Assembly: GCF_947258525.1 (NCBI RefSeq)
Contig: NZ_CAMYIP010000192.1
Location: forward strand, 1-59,490
Source of the DNA: an uncultured Eudoraea sp.
GTDB taxonomy: Bacteria; Bacteroidota; Bacteroidia; Flavobacteriales; Flavobacteriaceae
Length of the DNA stretch: 59,490 bases
Direction of reading: 5' to 3'
The position numbers were made by a program, and so were the translations under genes. The first letter of the stretch is position 1. The number at the start of each line of letters is the position of its first letter. The notes below the pieces were generated by a model. That model saw nothing but the letters and a program-made list of their open reading frames with translations, made no database searches and was not told where the DNA came from. Shown here in pieces: positions 52,689 to 59,490 of this stretch.

Positions 52689-52809
52689 TTAATAGGTATT
52701 CTTGCGGAAAATTACGACTTTTTCGGCCAAATAGGTCTCAGAAATTTAGGATTTCCTTGTTCCCTAAAAAGACGTGTAACAAATAGGTGTTATCTTCGTC
52801 CAATTACAA

Positions 52810-53340
52810 ATGGTTTTTATGGATATTGCCTTACTCATTTTGGGATTAATCTTTATGTTCATGGGCATACTAGGTAGTTTTTTGCCTGTATTGCCCGGCC
52901 CTCCTATAAGCTGGATAGGCCTGTTACTATTGTACCTTACAAAGGCTGTCCCTAATGATTGGTGGTTTTTGGGGATCACTTTTTTCGTTGCGGCAGTGGT
53001 ATTTGCCTTAGATTACTTAATCCCCGCAATAGGCACCAGGAAGTTTGGTGGAAGCAAAGCCGGAATGGCAGGAACCGTTATAGGGCTACTTATAGCCATT
53101 TTGTTTCCAATCCTGGGTATTTTTGGGATAATAATCTGGCCGTTTATTGGCGCATTAGTGGGAGAACTTATTAACAAAGCTGATAATAAAAAGGCTCTTA
53201 AGGCAGCATTCGGATCGTTTGTTGGTTTTCTTACAGGTACCTTCCTTAAATTTGTGGTAACTATAATTTATTTTGGTCTCTTTATGGCCGAAACATGGGA
53301 ATACAGGCAGGAATTATTCCCGTTTTTTTTTAGCTCTTAA
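52810..53340 (+). CDS. DUF456 membrane protein
   Basis: The 176-residue protein has about five hydrophobic segments with the DUF456 signatures FLPVLPGPPISWIGLLLLYL and FGGSKAGMAGTVIG. An ATG three codons in (52819) is an alternative start and looks more like relatives. TATCTTCG at 52791-52798 is a near match to a -7 box. Its stop codon overlaps the convergent nitroreductase stop by three bases. Function unknown. Confidence 0.88.
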   Translation: MVFMDIALLILGLIFMFMGILGSFLPVLPGPPISWIGLLLLYLTKAVPNDWWFLGITFFVAAVVFALDYLIPAIGTRKFGGSKAGMAGTVIGLLIAILFPILGIFGIIIWPFIGALVGELINKADNKKALKAAFGSFVGFLTGTFLKFVVTIIYFGLFMAETWEYRQELFPFFFSS

Positions 53341-53891
53341 TTGAACCAAACTACTTTATCCTGAATAGGTCTTCTTTCACCAGCAGAAATTTCTTCGTTA
53401 TAACGGCCCATATATAAAAACCCAAGGCATTGTTCACCTTTACCCAGTTCAATAAATTCACCCATATATTTTATTAGGCCCGGAGAACTCCAATAACAAC
53501 CAATTCCCATTTCCGTGCAACATAACCACATATTCTGAACAGCCATTGAAGTGGCAGCAATTTCTTCCCATTCAGGAAGACTTTCACCCGGGTCTCTTTG
53601 CATACATATTGCTATAACCGCTGCCGACCTGCTTGGGTTATCGAGAAGTTTTTTTACTTTAAAGGCTTTTGGTTTCTTTTCTGTTTCCTCATACTTTTTT
53701 GAAAGAAACCGCCCTAATTCCTCTTTTGAATCCTGCAAAAAGACTTTAAACCGCCAGGGTTCTGTTTTCTTATGGGTTGGTGCCCAATTGGCCGACTCCA
53801 GTATCTTTTCAATTTCCGACCTATTTATTGGCTGGTTGGTGTATTGTGCAGGGAACACAGACCGCCTCTTTTTGATGAGTTCAAATACCAT
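53337..53891 (-). CDS. Nitroreductase family protein
   Basis: The 184-residue FMN-dependent enzyme has IKKRRSVFPAQYTNQPI, ANWAPTHKKTEPWRF, the dimer-interface MAVQNMWLCCTEMGIGCYW and LGFLYMGRYNEE, all nitroreductase family features. It probably reduces quinones, flavins or nitro compounds with NAD(P)H; the natural substrate is unknown. A -7 box TAACTTTG lies 20-27 bases upstream, on the minus strand. Divergent from hutH and convergent with DUF456. Confidence 0.92.
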   Translation of the reverse strand: MVFELIKKRRSVFPAQYTNQPINRSEIEKILESANWAPTHKKTEPWRFKVFLQDSKEELGRFLSKKYEETEKKPKAFKVKKLLDNPSRSAAVIAICMQRDPGESLPEWEEIAATSMAVQNMWLCCTEMGIGCYWSSPGLIKYMGEFIELGKGEQCLGFLYMGRYNEEISAGERRPIQDKVVWFN

Positions 53892-53910
53892 ACAAAATAT
53901 TTTAGTTGGC

Positions 53911-53918
53911 CAAAGTTA
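53911..53918 (-). promoter_or_regulatory. Candidate -7 box for the nitroreductase gene
   Basis: TAACTTTG on the minus strand matches TAnnTTTG and ends 20 bases before the ATG. It lies in the short divergent region with hutH. No ideally spaced -33 TTG is seen. Confidence 0.4.
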
Positions 53919-54019
53919 GAACTTCTTATTGGGAAATAATATTCAAATTAAAGTGGAGTGAAAATCCCATATATCTGAAACTTAATGAATACATTTATAG
54001 TACTAAAAAATTCGATTTA

Positions 54020-55600
54020 ATGGTTTCATCAACTCCTACCTTTTTGTATGGCGAAGAAGAACTTAGTGGCAGCATTGCCTTGGAAATTGCAAGCGGAACA
54101 ATTCAAGGCCAGTTGTCAAATACTGCCCGAAAACGGGTTCGCGCCAGTAAGCTGGTGGTTGAAAAAATCGTTGAAAAAGGAGAAGCTGTTTATGGCATAA
54201 ATACGGGTTTCGGGCCCTTGTGTACCACAAATATTTCTAAAGAAGAAACCAGAATTTTACAGACAAACATCCTTAAAAGCCATAGCGTTGGTGTTGGTGA
54301 GCCTATTAAAAATGAAATTGCCAAACTGATGCTCATTTTAAAGATTCACTCTCTTGCCAAGGGGTATTCGGGCATAGCAGAGAAAACTTTAGACCGCATT
54401 CTCTGGCATATAGAAAATAACGTCATTCCAATAGTACCATCGCAGGGTTCTGTAGGCGCATCAGGTGACCTGGCACCACTTGCACATCTGTTTTTACCTC
54501 TTATTGGTTTTGGCAAAGTGTTTTATGAAGATACTGTTATTGAGACCGAAGAATTATTCAAATTAACCGGCCTTAAGCCACTGGAGCTCGGGCCAAAAGA
54601 AGGATTGGCGCTTATAAATGGCACTCAGTTTATAACGGCGCATGCCATAAAAGTGTTGGACAAATTTCACAATTGCCTGACTCATGCAGATATTATTGGA
54701 GCTATGATGATTGAGGGTTTACAAGGCTCCATAAAACCATTTTATTCTGAACTGCATAGTTTACGTCCTTTTAAGGGCAATATCCATGTGGCGGAACGGG
54801 TAAAGCTACTCCTGAAAGGGTCTGAGATTATGGAAAATCATATTGATTGTGAACGTGTACAGGATCCTTATTCTTTGCGCTGTATTCCACAGGTTCATGG
54901 TGCTTCCAGAAATTCCTGGCTACACCTCAAAGAATTAGTCCAGATAGAATTAAACGCTGTAACAGATAATCCCATTATCATAAATGAAGAATTGACTATA
55001 AGCGGGGGAAATTTTCACGGGCAGCCATTGGCCATGGCCCTGGATTATGCATGTCTGGCAGCTTCGGAACTTGGCAATATATCAGATAGGCGGATTTATC
55101 TGGCGCTGGAGGGCAATAGTCCCGGAGTTCCAAAATTGCTTATGAATGATACAGGCATTAATTCAGGGTACATGATTCTGCAATACACCACCGCTGCTTT
55201 GGCCAGTGAAAATAAAGGGCTTTGTTTTCCTTCGAGCGCAGATAGCATCCCTACTTCCATGGGTCAGGAAGATCATGTAAGTATGGGTTCTGTTGGAGCC
55301 AGAAAAGCGTTGCGTGTTCTTGGGAATCTTGAAAAAATATTGGCCATTGAACTGCTGACAGCAACCCAGGCTTTTGAATTTAGAAAACCATTGAAATCGG
55401 GAATATTACTTGATGAAGTTCATAAAGAGGTTCGCAAAAAAGTTGCCTTTGCCGAAAAAGACCGGGTTTTTGCAGATGATATAGAGCAAGGTATAGAATT
55501 AGTAAAGAACCGAACCATCATACAACGTATTAATTCGGTTTGTAAAAGAGAAGATCTTACTTTGAAAACAACTTATTCAGAAGAATTTGAAAACTATTAA
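54020..55600 (+). CDS. hutH: Histidine ammonia-lyase
   Basis: I use the ATG at 54020 (526 residues); an in-frame ATG far upstream would add 38 unlikely residues. The protein carries the self-cyclising MIO triad Ala147-Ser148-Gly149 in VGASGDLAPLAHL, YGINTGFGPL with the catalytic Tyr and NGTQFITAHA. It deaminates histidine to urocanate, the first step of the pathway. The fit to histidine rather than phenylalanine lyase rests on the hutI-hutU neighbours. hutI overlaps its stop by one base. Confidence 0.95.
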   Translation: MVSSTPTFLYGEEELSGSIALEIASGTIQGQLSNTARKRVRASKLVVEKIVEKGEAVYGINTGFGPLCTTNISKEETRILQTNILKSHSVGVGEPIKNEIAKLMLILKIHSLAKGYSGIAEKTLDRILWHIENNVIPIVPSQGSVGASGDLAPLAHLFLPLIGFGKVFYEDTVIETEELFKLTGLKPLELGPKEGLALINGTQFITAHAIKVLDKFHNCLTHADIIGAMMIEGLQGSIKPFYSELHSLRPFKGNIHVAERVKLLLKGSEIMENHIDCERVQDPYSLRCIPQVHGASRNSWLHLKELVQIELNAVTDNPIIINEELTISGGNFHGQPLAMALDYACLAASELGNISDRRIYLALEGNSPGVPKLLMNDTGINSGYMILQYTTAALASENKGLCFPSSADSIPTSMGQEDHVSMGSVGARKALRVLGNLEKILAIELLTATQAFEFRKPLKSGILLDEVHKEVRKKVAFAEKDRVFADDIEQGIELVKNRTIIQRINSVCKREDLTLKTTYSEEFENY

Positions 55601-56859
55601 TGACTATGAATGAATTAACACTTATTGGTCCCTTAAGCCAGGTAATCCCAATGACGGGAATACCCATAAAGGGGCCTGTTTCAGATAGTCAGCTTCTGGT
55701 TATTGAAAATGCAGGAATTCTTTGCTCTGATGGCCTGATTAAATCTATAGATAACTATAAAAATCTTGCATCTGAAGTAAAAGACCTGGATGTGCAATTA
55801 ATTCAGTTAGAGGGAAATCATAGTTGCCTTCCCGGGTTTATAGATTCTCATACGCATATTTGTTTTGGCGGATCACGGGCAAGGGATTACGCCATGAGGA
55901 ATGCCGGGAAAACGTATTTGGAAATAGCAGATGAAGGGGGCGGCATCTGGGACACCGTACAGCAGACCAGAAAAGCTACACAAAAAGAATTGGTCAGGGG
56001 AATACTTAAAAGGGCCAAACAGCATCTCAAAAACGGTGTAACCACCATTGAAGTAAAAAGTGGCTACGGCCTTTCTGTAGAAGAAGAATTAAAAATGCTA
56101 AAAGCAATTAAAGAGGCTGATGATCAATACCCTTTGGATCTTATTTCAACTTGTTTAGCCGCACATATGTTCCCCAGAGATTTTAAGGGTAATTCATCAG
56201 AGTATCTTTCAGAAATAAGTGAGCAATTGTTTCCTATATTGAAAAAAGACAAATTGACAAACAGGGTTGATGCTTTTATTGAGAAAGGGGCATTTAATGA
56301 AGTAGAAATCACCCCATACCTGTCAAAAGCTGTTGAAATGGGTTTTGACATTACCATCCACGCAGATCAGTTTTCTGTAGGAGGAAGTGAGGTTGCTGTT
56401 AAATTTAATGCTGTTAGCGCAGATCATTTAGAGGCAAGTACATCTCATGAAATAAAATTACTGGCCAAAAGCAAAGTAATAGCAACAGCCTTGCCGGGGG
56501 CCTCATTAGGCCTTGGTTGCGATTTTACACCAGCCAGGAAAATACTGGATGCGGGTGGTGCCCTGGCAATTGCCAGTGATCATAATCCGGGTTCTGCCCC
56601 TATGGGAGACCTTCTTACCCAGTCTGCCATATTAGGGACTATGCAAAAATTAACGAATGCGGAAGTATTAGCCGGAATCACGTGCAGAGCTGCTGCGGCC
56701 CTAAACCTAGATGACCGTGGGAAATTGAAACAGGGTTATCTTGCCGATTTTAGTTTATTTCATACTGCCGATTTTAATGAAGTGCTCTATAACCAGGGGT
56801 CATTTAAGCCATGTATGGTATTTAAAAAAGGGAAATTAATTTACGACAAACATAAATAA
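55600..56859 (+). CDS. hutI: Imidazolonepropionase
   Basis: The 419-residue amidohydrolase has the metal ligands His84 and His86 in IDSHTHICFGG, His254 in IHADQFSVGG, and Asp327 in ASDHNPGSAP. VKSGYGLSVEEELKML is a family motif. It opens the imidazolone ring to give N-formimino-L-glutamate, the third step of histidine degradation. The ATG overlaps the hutH stop by one base (TAATG), so translation is coupled. Length is typical. Confidence 0.96.
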   Translation: MTMNELTLIGPLSQVIPMTGIPIKGPVSDSQLLVIENAGILCSDGLIKSIDNYKNLASEVKDLDVQLIQLEGNHSCLPGFIDSHTHICFGGSRARDYAMRNAGKTYLEIADEGGGIWDTVQQTRKATQKELVRGILKRAKQHLKNGVTTIEVKSGYGLSVEEELKMLKAIKEADDQYPLDLISTCLAAHMFPRDFKGNSSEYLSEISEQLFPILKKDKLTNRVDAFIEKGAFNEVEITPYLSKAVEMGFDITIHADQFSVGGSEVAVKFNAVSADHLEASTSHEIKLLAKSKVIATALPGASLGLGCDFTPARKILDAGGALAIASDHNPGSAPMGDLLTQSAILGTMQKLTNAEVLAGITCRAAAALNLDDRGKLKQGYLADFSLFHTADFNEVLYNQGSFKPCMVFKKGKLIYDKHK

Positions 56860-56871
56860 CCCTTAGAGAAG

Positions 56872-58887
56872 ATGCATAATTCCAAGATACAATTGAGTTT
56901 TCGCGATGAGATCCTGATGGGAATTCCTAAGGAATTACCCGCAGCCAAGTCACGTATCTCCAAATTAAATCATGCACCAAAGAGAAAGGAAATACTAAAC
57001 CGTGAAGAAAAAAAACTGGCAATAAGAAATGCACTTCGTTATTTTCCTGAGGCCTGGCACACTGAGCTTTCGAAAGAATTTGCTGCGGAATTGGAAAAAT
57101 ATGGTCGAATTTATATGTATCGATTTAAACCCACATACAAAATGCAGGCCCGGCCCATTTCGGAATATCCTGCCAAGACTATTGAGGGTGCAGCGATAAT
57201 GCTTATGATACAAAATAATCTGGACCCTGAGGTAGCACAACATCCCGAAGAATTAATAACCTATGGAGGTAATGGTGCGGTCTTTCAGAATTGGGCGCAA
57301 TATCTTCTTGCCATGAAGTATCTGGCTACCATGACGGCAGAACAAACCCTTCATATGTATTCAGGGCACCCGATGGGCTTGTTTCCTTCTTCAACGGACG
57401 CTCCCAGAGTAGTAATAACCAACGGAATGATGATTCCCAACTATTCCTCTCAGGACGATTGGGAAAAATTCAATGCTCTTGGCGTTACTCAATACGGGCA
57501 AATGACTGCCGGGTCTTATATGTATATTGGCCCACAGGGTATTGTGCATGGTACCGCGATTACAGTAATGAATGCATTTAGAAAAGTATTGCCAAAAACT
57601 GAATCCCCAAAGGGTAAAATATTTCTCACTGCGGGCTTGGGTGGGATGAGTGGAGCACAGCCAAAAGCCGGAAATATTGCCGGTTGTATTACAGTTTGCG
57701 CTGAAGTAAATGAGGTAGCTGCAAGGAAAAGATTTGAACAGGGTTGGGTAGATGAGCTCCATAGAAACTTTGATACGCTGATTGCCAGGACCAAAGAGGC
57801 CATAGATAAAAATGAAATATTATCCCTTGCTTTTGTGGGCAATGTCGTAGATGTCTGGGAACGGTTTTATGAAGAAGAGCTGTTCGTTCACCTTGGATCT
57901 GATCAAACCTCTTTACACAATCCATGGGCGGGAGGATATTATCCTGTGGGACTAACCTTTGAGGAAGCAAACGTCATGATGGCCGAAAATCCGGAACTAT
58001 TTAAGGAAAAGGTTCAGGAATCACTAAGGCGACAAGTGAATGCCATTAATAAACATGCAGCTAAAGGAACTTATTTCTTTGACTATGGCAATGCTTTTTT
58101 ACTGGAAGCCTCAAGAGCTGGTGCAGATATAATGGCCGAAAATGGAATTGATTTCAAATATCCAAGTTATGTTCAGGATATAATGGGACCCATGTGTTTT
58201 GATTATGGATTTGGGCCTTTCCGTTGGGTTTGCACTTCAGGAAAACCTGAAGACCTAGAAAAAACTGATATCATAGCCTGTCAAGTTTTAGAAGACATTA
58301 AAAAAAATTCTCCAAAGGAAATTCAACAACAAATGGCAGATAACATACAATGGATAAAAGGTGCGAAGGAAAATAAACTCGTTGTTGGGTCACAAGCCCG
58401 AATTTTATATGCAGATGCCGAAGGACGTACAAAAATCGCAAAAGCATTTAATGATGCGATCGCAAAAGGTGATATTGGTTATGTAGTTTTGGGTCGCGAC
58501 CATCATGATGTATCAGGAACCGATTCACCATATAGGGAAACAAGTAATATTTACGATGGGTCTCAATTTACTGCAGATATGGCCATCCAAAATGTGATTG
58601 GCGATAGCTTTAGAGGAGCTACTTGGGTGAGCATTCATAACGGTGGTGGCGTAGGTTGGGGAGAAGTTATTAATGGTGGATTTGGTATGGTTCTTGATGG
58701 TACTAAAGAAGCCGAAAGACGTTTAAAATCAATGCTGTATTGGGATGTCAACAATGGAATTGCAAGACGAAGCTGGGCCAGAAATGAAGAGGCTTCATAT
58801 GCAATTAAGCGCGCCATGAAAACCGAACCTAACCTAAAAGTAACTATACCAATTAATGTAGATGACAAATTATTAGACTCGTTATAA
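56872..58887 (+). CDS. hutU: Urocanate hydratase (long form)
   Basis: The 671-residue protein uses NAD+ to convert urocanate to imidazolone propionate, the second step of the pathway. YGGNGAVFQNWAQYLL, LYMYSGHPMGLFPSS, TAGLGGMSGAQPKA and the C-terminal DMAIQNVIGDSFRGATWVSIHNGGGVGWGE are urocanase motifs. Common urocanases are about 550 residues; this length is the longer type I associate with Bacteroidota. It follows hutI by 12 bases. hutG is not in this window. Confidence 0.97.
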   Translation: MHNSKIQLSFRDEILMGIPKELPAAKSRISKLNHAPKRKEILNREEKKLAIRNALRYFPEAWHTELSKEFAAELEKYGRIYMYRFKPTYKMQARPISEYPAKTIEGAAIMLMIQNNLDPEVAQHPEELITYGGNGAVFQNWAQYLLAMKYLATMTAEQTLHMYSGHPMGLFPSSTDAPRVVITNGMMIPNYSSQDDWEKFNALGVTQYGQMTAGSYMYIGPQGIVHGTAITVMNAFRKVLPKTESPKGKIFLTAGLGGMSGAQPKAGNIAGCITVCAEVNEVAARKRFEQGWVDELHRNFDTLIARTKEAIDKNEILSLAFVGNVVDVWERFYEEELFVHLGSDQTSLHNPWAGGYYPVGLTFEEANVMMAENPELFKEKVQESLRRQVNAINKHAAKGTYFFDYGNAFLLEASRAGADIMAENGIDFKYPSYVQDIMGPMCFDYGFGPFRWVCTSGKPEDLEKTDIIACQVLEDIKKNSPKEIQQQMADNIQWIKGAKENKLVVGSQARILYADAEGRTKIAKAFNDAIAKGDIGYVVLGRDHHDVSGTDSPYRETSNIYDGSQFTADMAIQNVIGDSFRGATWVSIHNGGGVGWGEVINGGFGMVLDGTKEAERRLKSMLYWDVNNGIARRSWARNEEASYAIKRAMKTEPNLKVTIPINVDDKLLDSL

Positions 58888-58907
58888 CCATAAAAAAAAA
58901 TACGATT

Positions 58908-59459
58908 ATGAAAAGAATATTAAAAAATTTACCTGTTTTGCTTTTAGTTGTTGCTCTTACTTCTTGCAGTTCGGTGCGAGTAGCATCAGATTATGAAAGA
59001 AATACCAATTTTGATGAATTTAAGACCTTTGCCTTCTTTAAAACGGGCATTGATAAAGCAGAAATCAACGATATCGATAAACGCCGAATTCTCAGAGCTA
59101 TTGAAGCTGAATTATTAGATAAAGGATACACTAAATCTGAAAGCCCGGATTTATTGGTCAGCATCTTTACAAAATCAAATCAACGTGTAGATGTATACAA
59201 TAATTATTGGGGAGCCGGTGCCTGGGGCTGGGGCTGGGGAGGCTTTGGACCTGGTTGGGGCTGGGGCTGGAATCAGCCAATGGTATCTTCCAGAACTGAA
59301 GGCATCCTGTACATTGATTTAATAAATGCTAAAAAGAAAGAACTCATTTGGCAAGGACAGGGAACTGGATATTTAACAAAAAACACAGAGCGTAAAGAAG
59401 AACGAATCAAGGAATTCGTTAATAAAATATTGGCACAATTCCCGCCGGGATTGAATTAA
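58908..59459 (+). CDS. DUF4136 lipoprotein
   Basis: The 183-residue protein has a lipobox LTSC (Cys20) and the DUF4136 start SDYERNTNFDEFKTFAF. A Gly/Trp-rich run (GAGAWGWGWGGF) occupies the middle and strands ILYIDLINAKKKELIWQGQG close the domain. Function is unknown. It is 20 bases downstream of hutU, so it may share a transcript although the spacing does not require it. Confidence 0.86.
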   Translation: MKRILKNLPVLLLVVALTSCSSVRVASDYERNTNFDEFKTFAFFKTGIDKAEINDIDKRRILRAIEAELLDKGYTKSESPDLLVSIFTKSNQRVDVYNNYWGAGAWGWGWGGFGPGWGWGWNQPMVSSRTEGILYIDLINAKKKELIWQGQGTGYLTKNTERKEERIKEFVNKILAQFPPGLN

Positions 59460-59466
59460 AAAGAAA

Positions 59467-59490
59467 ATGAAAAAACCCTTAAAAGTTTAT
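59467..59490 (+). CDS. Possible start of a further gene, cut by the window edge
   Basis: An ATG at 59467 gives MKKPLKVY before the window ends. It sits seven bases after the DUF4136 stop, in the same orientation, so it may be the next gene of the same operon. Only eight codons are visible and I cannot assign it. Confidence 0.3.

Noticed and set aside
53906-54019. N-terminal extension of hutH from an upstream ATG
   Set aside because: The 38 residues are not like the enzyme family and extend into the nitroreductase promoter region; the ATG at 54020 fits the family start.

Overview
This window looks like a core chromosomal segment of a marine-type Flavobacteriaceae (Bacteroidota). The evidence is low-GC DNA, repeated TAnnTTTG-type -7 promoter boxes, almost no Shine-Dalgarno sequences in front of genes, a GTG-started rplM followed directly by rpsI, many Bacteroidota-restricted families (DUF4407, DUF4230, DUF4260, DUF3667, a PorT-like barrel, membrane-anchored MutS-like ATPase, long urocanate hydratase) and many short SPII lipoproteins. 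I do not assign a genus. No complete tRNA, rRNA, CRISPR, prophage, insertion sequence or defence locus is visible.

Layout. 1-5.6 kb: the N-terminus of a membrane metallophosphoesterase, cutC, a glycosylasparaginase, polA and a lipocalin-like lipoprotein. 5.8-12.5 kb: a translation block, rplM-rpsI, rpsB-tsf, pyrH-frr, interrupted by an antisense M61 peptidase; rpsB carries an unusual C-terminal helix-hairpin-helix extension. 12.5-19 kb: a 37-residue membrane miniprotein, an RND/MMPL exporter, asnS, rpoN and a PAP2-like membrane protein. 19-24.3 kb (minus): PorT-like barrel, an ExbD-ExbD-membrane protein-ExbB energising operon, type I asparaginase whose reading frame runs through a tRNA-Ser 3' remnant, and a TatD nuclease. 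24.3-30.8 kb: a retropepsin-like protease, the sucA - M23-like - sucB run and two small proteins. 30.9-34.9 kb: galE, a DegT-type sugar aminotransferase and waaA (envelope polysaccharide / LPS). 34.9-41.1 kb: transporters, namely a sugar porter, a complete three-gene TRAP system and an aromatic-acid-type MFS. 41.1-41.7 kb: a divergent intergenic region with a 110-bp tandem duplication in which each unit has a large hairpin and a strong intrinsic terminator. 41.7-44.3 kb: M20 dipeptidase and DUF4407 protein. 44.4-52.7 kb: an unbroken run of minus-strand genes (frameshifted TonB-like lipoprotein, ruvC, DUF3667, hemW, cyclase, DUF4260, DUF4230, Dabb, MmcQ/YjbR, MutS-like, metal-dependent hydrolase). 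52.8-59.5 kb: DUF456, nitroreductase, the histidine degradation operon hutH-hutI-hutU and a DUF4136 lipoprotein.

How genes work together. The ribosomal and translation-factor genes follow the usual bacterial order. sucA and sucB supply E1 and E2 of 2-oxoglutarate dehydrogenase. ExbB with two ExbD proteins forms a proton-driven motor for TonB-type uptake. hutHIU convert histidine to formiminoglutamate; no hutG or hut regulator is in the window.

No wholly new multi-gene system is evident. The parts most worth a second look are the 110-bp hairpin-terminator tandem repeat (41283-41518), the tRNA-Ser 3' remnant fused into the asparaginase frame (22369-22403), the HhH extension of ribosomal protein S2 with its odd leader, the frameshifted TonB-like lipoprotein, and two unannotated single-span membrane miniproteins. 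All functional calls come from reading motifs and family knowledge; no database search was run.
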